Origin: Paucibacter sp. DJ2R-2
Lineage (GTDB): Bacteria > Pseudomonadota > Gammaproteobacteria > Burkholderiales > Burkholderiaceae_C
Length of the DNA stretch: 64,000 nucleotides
Direction of reading: 5' to 3'
NCBI RefSeq assembly: GCF_025717675.1
Contig: NZ_JAJIRT010000005.1
Coordinates: 62,001-126,000, forward strand
The position numbers were made by a program, and so were the translations under genes. The first letter of the stretch is position 1, and the number at the start of each line of letters is the position of its first letter. The notes under the pieces are model-generated. The model was not told where the DNA came from and did not search any database. It saw only the letters and a list, made by a program, of their open reading frames with translations. Below are positions 7,487 through 15,560 of the stretch, one piece after another.

Positions 7487-10400
7487 TCAGCGCAGCTTCA
7501 CCGGCGTCAGGTTGTCATCCGAGTTGCGGTCGATGCGCAGGTTGTACGGGTCCACGCCGACGAAGCTGGGCAGGCGGTCCAACAGCAAGTGGATCTGCTG
7601 TGAGCCCGACTTGAGCCGCTGGCGTTCCATCTTCAACACCGAGTTGCGCTGGAATTCCGGCTTGCCGGGCTCTGCGGTGAAGGCGCCGATGTCGAAGGCT
7701 TCGTCGAGCACAGCCTCGGTCTCTTTGCCCTTGCCGTCGGCGTAGACCTTGCGAGCGTCGACCCGGAAGCTGACTTCATAGCGGCCATCACTGCGCTTCG
7801 TGGCCGTCGCTTCGCTGGCCTTGAGGTCGAACAGGGTGATGCGTTCGAACAGGTCCTGGATCAAGGCTTCATGCTGGGGCCCGGCCTCGGCGCGCAGCAG
7901 GCGCAGGAAGTCGCGGCTGTCGGCATAGGGCGCGCCCTTGAAGCCGAATTCTTGGATCAGCTTGCGCATCGCCCGGTTGACGGGCGCTTCGCCGACCAGC
8001 TCCTTGAGTGAATACATGACCACCGCGCCTTTGCGGTAGTGGATGTAAGCCTGGTTCTCCACCCGGGCCAGGGGCAACTCTTCGATCAGCTCGTTGCCGC
8101 GCTCGCGCAGATAGCGGTCCAGCTCGAACTTGAGGAACTGGCGGATCTGTTCCTTGCCGTAGAGCTTCTCCATCACCAGCATGGCCGAGTACTGGGCGAA
8201 GGATTCGGTCAGCAGGGTCATGCCTTGCTTGTCGGCGCCATTGACCTGGTGGCCCCACCACTGGTGCGCCATCTCGTGGGCGGTGACAAAGCTGCCCAGG
8301 TCGATCTTGTGCTCGGCGTCGTTCTTGAAGTTCTGGATGAAGCCGATGCTTTCCGAGAATGGCACCGTGCCGGCAAAAGCCTGGGCAAAGCGCTCGTAGG
8401 CCGGGAACTCGATGATGCGGGCGTGGCGGAAGGGATAGGGGCCGAACTGTTGGCTGAATACCTCCAGCGAGGCCTTCATGCCGTCAAGCATGCGCTGCAC
8501 ATTGGCCACATGCTCCGGATGATAGAACACCTGCAGCTGGACGGCTCGGCCATCCGGCCCGGTCCAGCTGGATTCCTTGAGCGCATAACGGGCCGATTGC
8601 AGGGAGAAGAAATGCGCAATCGGCACCTCGCTGCGCGTCACCAAGGTGCGGCGGCCGTCGTGGCTCTGGTCGCTGACCGTCATGCCCGGGGCCACTGGCG
8701 TCTGGTCGGCGTCGGTGCTGAAGCTGATCTCGGCATTGACGAAGTCGCTGTCGCGGCGCAGGTAGTTGTGGGCATTGGCGCTGTCGTCTTCCAGCAGCGG
8801 CGGCCGCATGTCTGGCACCAAGCCATGCTTGCGGCGCTTGCTGCGGTCTTGCAGCAGCACGCTTTGAGGCACGCCCAGCTGCGGGCTGATGCTGGCGTTG
8901 TTGAGGAAGCTGCCGTTGGCGACGATGCGGGTCAGCGGGTCATGGTTGACAAAGCCGCGCTCTTCTAGGCGTGTGGCAAAGCGAAGCTGGCGGCGCTCGC
9001 CGGCCTGCATGGGCGTGCTCAGCTTGTAGATGCGGTGGTGGAACTGCGGGTAGTCTTTTTCAAGCACGGCACCGTCGAGTTCCAGCGTTCGCATCTGCAG
9101 CGCCTGCGGCCATTGCACATGGATGCGGTCCAGCGCCTTTCCGCTGCGGTTCTCCAGCTCGTAGCGACCTTCGGTGTCGGCGCGGGTCTCCCGGGGGAAA
9201 AGCTCGACCTTGAGCTTCACATCGGTGATGGTCGGCTGGGGCCGCGAGGCAAAGGCCCAGAGCGCTTTTTCGTAGTCGGCGGCCAGGCGCTCGGCATCGT
9301 CCTTGGTCGCGTAGCGGTTCAGCACATTGCTGTTGTAGAAGATCCAGGCGCCGCTGCCCAGCCAGGCCAGGCAGGCGGCGGCCAGCAGCAGCCCTGCAGG
9401 GCCGGCCAGGCGTTGGCGCAGCTGGGCCAGACGCGGGCGCAGCCGGGTCTCCACGCCACGGCGCCACATCAGGTGGCTGGCCACCAGCAGCATCAGGCCG
9501 AAGGCCAGCCAGTAGGCTTGGTGCCAGGCGCGGGCGATCCAGAAGCGGCCCATGGCGTTCATATCGGACAAGGGCACGTTCGCCGTGTCCGCATAGTTGT
9601 AGAGCTTGTGCTCCAGGCCCAGGCTGGACATCACCATGCTGGAGACCATGAAGACCAGCATCACCGCCCAGCCGACAAACTTGTGCGGCACCAGGGCCTG
9701 GACAAAGATCGCCAGAATGGCCAGCAGCAGCATGGTGACCAGGCCCGGCAGCACCAGCCAGAGCAGGTAGGCATCGATTTGTAGATGGGTGTAGCCATGG
9801 GCCAGCTGGAAGCCCATGCCGGTCAGCATGGCCACCAGGTAGCAGCCCAGCAGCACGCCGGTGATGGCCAGCACCTTGGGTGCCAGAAAGGCCCAGTTCG
9901 GCGCCGCGCTGGCGTCGATGATCTCGTGCATGCGGCGCTCGCGGTCGCGCCAGACCAGCTCGCCGGCGTAGTAGATCGCCACCAGCATGGGGATCAGGCT
10001 GAAGCTGCCGGCCAGGGCCTCGACCACGCTGCGCGTGACCGGAAAGTAGTCGATGCCGCGCTCGGTGACGGTCATCATCAGAGACGCCAAGGCATTGGCC
10101 ACGCCCATGGCCAACAGCACGAAGAAGGCCGGGCTCTTGAAGACGAAACGCATGTCAAAGCGCGCCAGGGCCCAGAACTGGGCGCGGCTGGCGGCCGCAC
10201 CGTGGCGCGGCGCCGCGAGCGGCTTGGCGGCTGGCGCGGCAGCCTCGGCCTGCGTCTGGCTTGCGGGCTTGAGCCGTGCGGCGCGCGGCTCGAAGCTGAA
10301 GCCGCGATAGGCCAGGCCGAACAGCAGCGCCGACACACCGAGCCAGATCAGGCGGTTCTGCAGCAGCAGACCCTCAAATGGCGGCAGCAGGCTGTTGCGG

Positions 10401-11086
10401 TCGGCGGTGGTCCAGTACTTGGTGACTCGGCCCAGGGTGCTCAGGGCAAAAGGGTCGCTGAGCGAGGCCGCCGCATCGAGGCTGGGGTCGCGCAGCAAGG
10501 CACGCGAGGCGCCGTAAAGCACCAGCAGGGCGACCGCGCCGACATAGCTCCACATCATTGAGCGCGTCAGCGTCGCCAAGGCGAACAGCGCCGTGCCGGC
10601 CAGCAGCAGGCTGGGCAGGCCGATCACCAGCTGGGCATAGAGATAGTGCTGCAGCACGAAGGGACCGAGCTGTTCCGCATCGAGCCAGGGCATCTGCGAG
10701 CCGATGGCAATCGCCAGGGGCACGGCCAGGGTGACCAGAAAGGCCACGCCCATGGCGCCGAGGAAGCGGCCGACCAGGTAGTCGAACTTGCTGACCCGAG
10801 TGGCGCGCAGCAGGGCGGCGAAGCCGAACTCCTCATCGCGGATCACCACATTGGCGACGAAGGCGCAGACCACGAACAGCGCCATCATGTGCATGAGGGC
10901 CACGGTCATCAAGATGGCGTGCGGCGCATTCAGATGGGTGCTGCCCTTGGGGCCGCCGATCTGGATGTCGGGCGAGGTGATGGCGCCGAAGCTGAGCAGA
11001 AAGAAGATCACGAAGCTCAGCACGAACAGGGGCGAGCGCAGCTGGTAGCGTGCCTCGAAGGCGGCGATGTGTTTCATCATCATCAT
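7487..11086 (-). CDS. ABC-2 type permease fused to M1 family metallopeptidase
   Basis: A 1,199-residue fusion. The N-terminal 700 or so residues hold two sets of ABC-2 membrane segments (FEARYQLRSPLFVLSFVIFF near the start; a second set from about residue 300, and more hydrophobic helices near 460-560). The C-terminal half is an M1-like aminopeptidase domain with zinc motif H937-E-M-A-H941, followed by ESFAQY supplying the third ligand, 19 residues on. Of four consecutive ATGs (11086-11075) the first is chosen because a GAGGAC ribosome site lies seven bases upstream. The ATPase gene ends 11 bases before it, so both form an operon. The architecture is a known but poorly understood family. The peptidase domain is predicted to sit outside the cytoplasm and may act on the transported peptide. 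Confidence 0.88.
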   Translation of the reverse strand: MMMMKHIAAFEARYQLRSPLFVLSFVIFFLLSFGAITSPDIQIGGPKGSTHLNAPHAILMTVALMHMMALFVVCAFVANVVIRDEEFGFAALLRATRVSKFDYLVGRFLGAMGVAFLVTLAVPLAIAIGSQMPWLDAEQLGPFVLQHYLYAQLVIGLPSLLLAGTALFALATLTRSMMWSYVGAVALLVLYGASRALLRDPSLDAAASLSDPFALSTLGRVTKYWTTADRNSLLPPFEGLLLQNRLIWLGVSALLFGLAYRGFSFEPRAARLKPASQTQAEAAAPAAKPLAAPRHGAAASRAQFWALARFDMRFVFKSPAFFVLLAMGVANALASLMMTVTERGIDYFPVTRSVVEALAGSFSLIPMLVAIYYAGELVWRDRERRMHEIIDASAAPNWAFLAPKVLAITGVLLGCYLVAMLTGMGFQLAHGYTHLQIDAYLLWLVLPGLVTMLLLAILAIFVQALVPHKFVGWAVMLVFMVSSMVMSSLGLEHKLYNYADTANVPLSDMNAMGRFWIARAWHQAYWLAFGLMLLVASHLMWRRGVETRLRPRLAQLRQRLAGPAGLLLAAACLAWLGSGAWIFYNSNVLNRYATKDDAERLAADYEKALWAFASRPQPTITDVKLKVELFPRETRADTEGRYELENRSGKALDRIHVQWPQALQMRTLELDGAVLEKDYPQFHHRIYKLSTPMQAGERRQLRFATRLEERGFVNHDPLTRIVANGSFLNNASISPQLGVPQSVLLQDRSKRRKHGLVPDMRPPLLEDDSANAHNYLRRDSDFVNAEISFSTDADQTPVAPGMTVSDQSHDGRRTLVTRSEVPIAHFFSLQSARYALKESSWTGPDGRAVQLQVFYHPEHVANVQRMLDGMKASLEVFSQQFGPYPFRHARIIEFPAYERFAQAFAGTVPFSESIGFIQNFKNDAEHKIDLGSFVTAHEMAHQWWGHQVNGADKQGMTLLTESFAQYSAMLVMEKLYGKEQIRQFLKFELDRYLRERGNELIEELPLARVENQAYIHYRKGAVVMYSLKELVGEAPVNRAMRKLIQEFGFKGAPYADSRDFLRLLRAEAGPQHEALIQDLFERITLFDLKASEATATKRSDGRYEVSFRVDARKVYADGKGKETEAVLDEAFDIGAFTAEPGKPEFQRNSVLKMERQRLKSGSQQIHLLLDRLPSFVGVDPYNLRIDRNSDDNLTPVKLR

Positions 11087-11097
11087 GATGGCCGTCC

Positions 11098-11982
11098 TCA
11101 GGCGCCGGCGCGCTGGCGCGAAGCCGTCAAGGTGGCGAAGTACAGGTCCTCCAGATCGGCGCTGACCGGCTCGAAGCCCGCCTCGGGTGCGGCGTCGGCC
11201 AGCACATGGATGACGGTGTCGCCGCCGCGCAGGCGGTGCGAGATCAGCTGGTGCTCCATCTGCATGCGCGGCAGCTCGGCCGCGCTGACGCGGCGGCGCC
11301 AGACCCGACCGGCCAGGCTGCGCATCAGCTCCTGCGGCGCGCCGCTCAGGACGATGCGGCCGCCGGACAGGATGGCCATGCGTGGGCACAGGTCGGCCAC
11401 ATCCTCGACGATGTGGGTGGACAGGATCACCACCACCTGTTCGCCGATGGCGGCCAGCAGATTGTTGAAGCGGTTGCGCTCCTCGGGGTCCAGGCCGGCC
11501 GTCGGTTCGTCGACGATGATCAAGCGCGGCTGGCCGATCAAGGCCTGGGCCACGCCGAAGCGCTGGCGCATGCCGCCCGAAAAGCCGGCCACGGCCTTCT
11601 TGCGCACGCCCCAGAGGTTGACCTGGGCCAGCAGGGTCTCGACCGTCTCGCGCCGCTCGGCCTTGTCGCTCATGCCCTTGAGCACGGCCAGGTGGTCCAG
11701 CAGCTCCAGCGCCGACACGCGCGGGTAGACGCCGAAGTCCTGCGGCAAGTAGCCCAGGGTGGCGCGCAGGCGCTCGGGCTGCTGGATGACATCGATGTCA
11801 TCGAAGCGGATGCGGCCGGCGCTCGGTGTTTGCAGCGTGGCGATGCAGCGCATCAGCGAGGACTTGCCGGCGCCGTTGGGGCCGAGCAGGCCGAACATGC
11901 CGGTGGGGATGTCGAGATTCACATCGTCGAGTGCGACGGTGCCATTGGGGTAGGTGTGGCTCAGGGCCCGGATTTGCAGCAT
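11098..11982 (-). CDS. ABC transporter ATP-binding protein
   Basis: A 294-residue ATPase with Walker A GPNGAGKSS (residues 34-42), signature FSGGMRQR, Walker B LIIVDEPTAGLD and the H-loop STHIVEDV. The C-terminal tail of about 70 residues is usual in ATPases partnering ABC-2 permeases. An AAGGA ribosome site precedes the ATG. The permease-peptidase gene follows 11 bases after the stop, so it surely powers that protein. It is divergent from nasT across 182 bp. Confidence 0.92.
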   Translation of the reverse strand: MLQIRALSHTYPNGTVALDDVNLDIPTGMFGLLGPNGAGKSSLMRCIATLQTPSAGRIRFDDIDVIQQPERLRATLGYLPQDFGVYPRVSALELLDHLAVLKGMSDKAERRETVETLLAQVNLWGVRKKAVAGFSGGMRQRFGVAQALIGQPRLIIVDEPTAGLDPEERNRFNNLLAAIGEQVVVILSTHIVEDVADLCPRMAILSGGRIVLSGAPQELMRSLAGRVWRRRVSAAELPRMQMEHQLISHRLRGGDTVIHVLADAAPEAGFEPVSADLEDLYFATLTASRQRAGA

Positions 11983-12164
11983 GGTCTTCCTTGGAGCGGC
12001 GGAGGCGCCGGCGATGGCATGACGAAGAGGGTTGGGCGCAGTGTGGCGGCCCGTGCCTGCCGCGGCCAGCGGCTTGCGAGCAGGCGGCGAATCCGCGGGA
12101 TGAACTGCAGAGCGCCGTCCATGGGCACGATGCTTGCAAGCGCTCGTTCATCCAAGCCGCAGCC

Positions 12165-12818
12165 ATGTCCATCGATTCCACCGCACCCTTGACCTCCCCG
12201 CCGACGGATGAACCCGGCGCCCCCCTGCCCGAGCTGGGCTTGCGCGTGCTCCTCATTGATGACGGCGCCCACCGCGTGCAACTGATCCGCGAGGAACTGG
12301 TGCGGCGCGGCTGCGAGGTGGTCGGCGTGATCGAACAGGCCACCCTGATCCATGACTGCGTGCTGCGGCTCAAGCCCGATGTCGTCATCGTCGACAGCGA
12401 ATCGCCGACCCGCGACACCCTGGAAAACCTGGCCACGCTCTCGGCCCAGCTGCCGCACCCGGTGGTGATGTTCTCGGAGGACGCCAGCAGCGCACCCATG
12501 CACCGGGCCTTGAAGGCCGGGGTCAGTGCCTATGTGGTGGCCGGCCTGCAGCCGGAGCGCCTGGCCTCGGTGCTGCAGGTGGCGATCGCCCGCTTCGAGC
12601 AAGACCTGGCCCTGCGCCAGGAGCTGAGCCGGGCTCAAGCCCAGCTCAGCGCGCGCAAGGGTATCGAGCGCGCCAAGGGCATTCTGATGAGCGAGCTGGG
12701 CCTGGACGAGGACGCTGCCTACAAGCGCCTGCGCCGCCTGGCCATGGACCGCGGCCAGGCCTTGGCCGAGGTGGCCGAGCGCATCATCGACGCGCAATCG
12801 CTGCTGCGGCCAGGCTGA
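12165..12818 (+). CDS. nasT: ANTAR-domain antitermination regulator NasT
   Basis: A 217-residue response-regulator-like RNA-binding protein. The receiver domain spans about residues 25-140, with IDD at 31-33 and the phospho-acceptor position at D77 in VIVDSES. A helical linker leads to the ANTAR domain, about 150-210 (GIERAKGILMSELG...AYKRLRRLAMDRGQ). ANTAR proteins bind paired hexaloop hairpins and prevent transcription termination. Such a leader lies immediately downstream, in front of the nitrate genes, so the target is visible in the window. The start at 12165 places the receiver domain normally; upstream in-frame codons are open but unsupported. In known systems NasT is held off by NasS, an NrtA-like cytoplasmic nitrate sensor, which I do not see here. 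Confidence 0.88.
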   Translation: MSIDSTAPLTSPPTDEPGAPLPELGLRVLLIDDGAHRVQLIREELVRRGCEVVGVIEQATLIHDCVLRLKPDVVIVDSESPTRDTLENLATLSAQLPHPVVMFSEDASSAPMHRALKAGVSAYVVAGLQPERLASVLQVAIARFEQDLALRQELSRAQAQLSARKGIERAKGILMSELGLDEDAAYKRLRRLAMDRGQALAEVAERIIDAQSLLRPG

Positions 12819-12845
12819 GCTGGCGGCCACCCTTTGGGGCGCGCT

Positions 12846-12862
12846 CGCACCAATGTGGCGTG
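12846..12862 (+). promoter_or_regulatory. Possible NtrC-binding site
   Basis: CGCACC-N5-GGCGTG agrees with the NtrC consensus TGCACC-N5-GGTGCA at 8 of 12 positions, with the left half strong and the right half weak. It is about 90-105 bp upstream of the predicted sigma-54 transcript start, a normal enhancer distance. No second clear copy was seen. Confidence 0.35.
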
Positions 12863-12924
12863 AAGAGGCCGCGCTCTGCCTTCGAAACGTGCACATGGCG
12901 CCGTTCCCTCCGGGCAAAGGCTGC

Positions 12925-12940
12925 TGGCACGAGTTCTGCT
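12925..12940 (+). promoter_or_regulatory. Sigma-54 (-24/-12) promoter of the nitrate assimilation operon
   Basis: TGGCAC-GAGTT-CTGCT fits the sigma-54 consensus TGGCAC-N5-TTGCW in 10 of 11 fixed positions, with GG and GC exactly 12 bp apart. Transcription should begin near 12951, one base before the first leader hairpin. The fit of promoter, start point and hairpin supports the call. Confidence 0.68.
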
Positions 12941-12951
12941 AGATACGGACT

Positions 12952-12977
12952 GCGGGCCTGCAACGGCGCAGGCCCGC
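12952..12977 (+). promoter_or_regulatory. ANTAR-target hairpin P1 (hexaloop AACGGC)
   Basis: A perfect 10-bp stem (12952-12961 with 12968-12977) closes a six-base loop, AACGGC. Loop position 1 is A and position 4 is G, the signature recognised by ANTAR proteins. It begins at the predicted transcript start. A second, non-signature hairpin with loop TGCACC (13015-13032) separates it from P2. Confidence 0.72.
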
Positions 12978-13038
12978 GACACGTACGAATTTTGTATTCA
13001 CGAACGTAGGAACCGCAGGCTGCACCGCCTGCAGGTCC

Positions 13039-13054
13039 CGGACAAAGGCGTCCG
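13039..13054 (+). promoter_or_regulatory. ANTAR-target hairpin P2 (hexaloop AAAGGC)
   Basis: CGGAC (13039-13043) and GTCCG (13050-13054) close the six-base loop AAAGGC, again with A at position 1 and G at position 4. Its loop and 3' strand coincide with the first bases of the terminator's left arm (13047-13058), so this hairpin and the terminator cannot form together. That is the expected antitermination switch. Confidence 0.72.
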
Positions 13055-13119
13055 ATCCATGTCCCCAAACCGCTCCCTTCATCGGGGTCGGGCTTGCGGC
13101 GGATCGCGACGCCTTTTTT
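13047..13119 (+). terminator. Leader terminator upstream of nrtA
   Basis: The left arm GGCGTCCGATCC (13047-13058) pairs with GGATCGCGACGCC (13101-13113) through one bulged base, followed by six T residues (13114-13119). The 42-base interior can fold further. The left arm overlaps P2, so NasT binding would block it. The remaining leader to 13347 is pyrimidine-rich at first and shows no other clear structure. Confidence 0.75.
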
Positions 13120-13347
13120 CGTTTCCTTTTTTCTTTCTACATGTTCATTCAGTGACGGAGCCAGACCATGCGATTCGGCAAACCCCGCCAGCAGCCACAG
13201 AGCGCCCCCAGACCTGCCGCTGCGCGTCAGGCCCCCCGACGGGGGCAAGCAAATTCGGGAGCGGCCCTTCACTTGCTTGAGAAGACGCAGGCGCAGCAAC
13301 ACCCCGGCGACGCAGCCCAAAGCGCCACCGCAACAGGAGTCGGTTTG

Positions 13348-14589
13348 ATGAGTGAAGACAGACGCAAGCTGCTGGTCAGCGGCGCGGCCGCGGCCGTCGG
13401 TACGGCGGGCAGCGGCCTGAGCATCCAGGCCTGGGCCGCCGGCTCCGACAAGCCCGAGAAAGAGGAGGTGCGCATCGGCTTCATTCCGCTGACCGATTGC
13501 GCCTCGGTGGTGATGGCCTCGGTGCTGGGTTTTGACAAGAAGTACGGCGTGCGCATCGTCGCCAGCAAGGAAGCCTCCTGGGCCGGCGTGCGCGACAAGC
13601 TGGTCAATGGCGAGTTGGACATGGCGCATGCGCTCTACGGCCTGGTCTACGGCGTTCACCTGGGCGTGGCGGGCCCGAAGAAAGACATGGCCGTGCTGAT
13701 GACGCTGAACCAGAACGGCCAGGCCATCACTTTGTCGCGCAAGCTCGCCGACAAGGGCGCGGTCGATGGCGCCTCGCTGTCCAAGCTGATGGCGGCCGAG
13801 AAGCGCGGCCCCGATGACGCACGCACCTTTGCTCAGACCTTCCCGACCGGCACCCACGCCATGTGGCTGTATTACTGGATGGCGGCGCACGGCATCCATC
13901 CGCTGAAGGAGGCCAAGGTCATCACCGTGCCGCCGCCGCAGATGGTGGCCAATATGCGCGCCTCGGCCATGGACGGCTTCTGTGTCGGCGAACCCTGGAA
14001 CCACCGCGCCATCATGGACGGCATCGGCATCACGGCTGCGACCACCCAGGAGATCTGGACCGACCATCCGGAGAAGGTGCTGGCCTGCAGCGGCGACTTT
14101 GCCCGCAAGTACCCGAACACGGCGCGTGCCGTCATCATGGCCGTGCTGGAAGCCAGCCGCTGGATCGATGCCAGCCTCAGCAACAAGCTGAAGATGGCCG
14201 AGACCATCGCCGAGAAGTCCTATGTCAACACCGGCGTGGACGCGATCAACCAGCGCATCCTGGGTCGCTACCAAAACGGCCTGGGCAAGACTTGGGACGA
14301 CCCCAACCACATGAAGTTCTTCCGCGATGGGGCGGTCAACTTCCCCTACCTCAGCGACGGCATGTGGTTCCTGACCCAGCACAAGCGCTGGGGCCTGATC
14401 AAGGAGCATCCGGACTATCTGGACGTCGCTCGCCAGATCAACCAAGTCGCGCTCTACCGCGAGGCGGCCGGGGCCTTGAAGATCAACACGCCCAAGGACG
14501 TGATGCGCAGCGCCAAGCTGATTGACGGTGTGGTCTGGGATGGCCGGGACCCGGCCCGTTATGCCGACGGTTTCAAGATCAAGGCCTGA
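13348..14589 (+). CDS. nrtA: Nitrate ABC transporter substrate-binding protein (NrtA)
   Basis: A 413-residue member of the CmpA/NrtA family that captures nitrate or nitrite in the periplasm. The start at 13348 follows an AGGAG ribosome site and gives a twin-arginine signal (EDRRKLLVSGAAAAVG...AWA). Family blocks include VRIGFIPLTDCASVVMA, GELDMAHALYGLVYGVHLG, TFPTGTHAMWLYYWMAAHG and FCVGEPWN. The frame is open 60 codons further up to an ATG at 13168 that also has a weak ribosome site, but that start would bury the Tat signal. It is the first gene after the antitermination leader, and nrtB follows after 57 bp. An alternative reading as a NasS sensor is disfavoured by the export signal. Confidence 0.88.
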   Translation: MSEDRRKLLVSGAAAAVGTAGSGLSIQAWAAGSDKPEKEEVRIGFIPLTDCASVVMASVLGFDKKYGVRIVASKEASWAGVRDKLVNGELDMAHALYGLVYGVHLGVAGPKKDMAVLMTLNQNGQAITLSRKLADKGAVDGASLSKLMAAEKRGPDDARTFAQTFPTGTHAMWLYYWMAAHGIHPLKEAKVITVPPPQMVANMRASAMDGFCVGEPWNHRAIMDGIGITAATTQEIWTDHPEKVLACSGDFARKYPNTARAVIMAVLEASRWIDASLSNKLKMAETIAEKSYVNTGVDAINQRILGRYQNGLGKTWDDPNHMKFFRDGAVNFPYLSDGMWFLTQHKRWGLIKEHPDYLDVARQINQVALYREAAGALKINTPKDVMRSAKLIDGVVWDGRDPARYADGFKIKA

Positions 14590-14646
14590 GCCTTGATCTG
14601 ATCCCTGATCCCTTTCTTTTCTGCGATCAACCCGGAGGACCATGCC

Positions 14647-15552
14647 ATGGTCAGCGCTGTCTTTCATTCACCCGGCGAGCTGCTCGCCGACGCCCCGCCG
14701 GCCGCCCCCGCACTTGCGGCCCCGGCAGCCCCGGCGGCCGCTGCGGCGCCGGCCAAGGCCGCACCGCGCCCCGGCGTCGACGGCCGCGAACTGGCGCTGC
14801 GTCTGCTGCCGCCTCTGCTGGGCCTGGCCCTGCTGCTGGGTTTCTGGGCTCTGGCCACGCAGAAGGCGGGCGGGCCCTTCCCAACGCCGCTGGCCACCTT
14901 CGAGGCCGCCGTCAAACTCTTCTCCGACCCCTTCTACAGCCGCGGCCCCAATGACCAGGGCATAGGCTGGAACATCTTGTTCTCGCTGCAGCGGGTGGCG
15001 CTGGGCTTTGGTTTGGCCGCAGCGGTGGGCATACCGCTGGGCTTTGTGATCGGGCGCTTCCAGTTTGCCCAGCGCATGGTGGCGCCGCTGATCAGCCTGC
15101 TCAAGCCGGTCTCGCCTCTGGCCTGGTTGCCGATCGGCCTGCTGGTCTTCCAGAGCGCCAACCCGGCCGCGATCTGGACCATCTTCATCTGCTCGATCTG
15201 GCCCATGGTGGTCAACACCGCCGCCGGCGTGCAGCGGGTGCCGGAGGACTATCTGAACGTGGCCCGGGTGCTCAAGCTGTCCGAGTGGCGGGTGTTCACG
15301 CAGATCCTGTTCCCGGCCGTGCTGCCCCATGTGTTGACCGGCGTGCGCCTGTCGGTGGGCACGGCCTGGTTGGTCATCGTCGCGGCCGAGATGCTGACCG
15401 GCGGCGTCGGCATTGGCTTCTGGGTCTGGGACGAGTGGAACAACCTCAATGTCAAACACATCATCGTCGCCATCTTTGTCATTGGCATCGTCGGCCTGGC
15501 CCTGGAATGGGCGCTGATGGCTGTGGCCCGCCGCTTCAGTTTCGAGGAGTGA
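14647..15552 (+). CDS. nrtB: Nitrate ABC transporter permease (NrtB)
   Basis: A 301-residue inner-membrane permease. An Ala/Pro-rich cytoplasmic tail of about 45 residues precedes the first helix (LLPPLLGLALLLGFWALA). The binding-protein-dependent transport fold follows, with the EAA-type loop around YLNVARVLKLSEWRVFTQI near residues 200-225 that contacts the ATPase. The ATG at 14647 is 7 bases after a GGAGGA ribosome site; a second ATG at 14642 is in another frame. It sits between nrtA and nrtC in the same operon and would form the nitrate channel. Confidence 0.9.
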   Translation: MVSAVFHSPGELLADAPPAAPALAAPAAPAAAAAPAKAAPRPGVDGRELALRLLPPLLGLALLLGFWALATQKAGGPFPTPLATFEAAVKLFSDPFYSRGPNDQGIGWNILFSLQRVALGFGLAAAVGIPLGFVIGRFQFAQRMVAPLISLLKPVSPLAWLPIGLLVFQSANPAAIWTIFICSIWPMVVNTAAGVQRVPEDYLNVARVLKLSEWRVFTQILFPAVLPHVLTGVRLSVGTAWLVIVAAEMLTGGVGIGFWVWDEWNNLNVKHIIVAIFVIGIVGLALEWALMAVARRFSFEE

Positions 15553-15560
15553 GTCTCACC

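Noticed and set aside
12881-12904. Second NtrC site (TGCACATGGCGCC)
   Set aside because: Only one half resembles the consensus and the spacing is wrong.
13168-13347. 60-residue N-terminal extension of nrtA
   Set aside because: It is Pro/Ala/Gln-rich without family similarity and would bury the twin-arginine signal; the 13348 start has a good AGGAG site. Kept only as an alternative in the findings.
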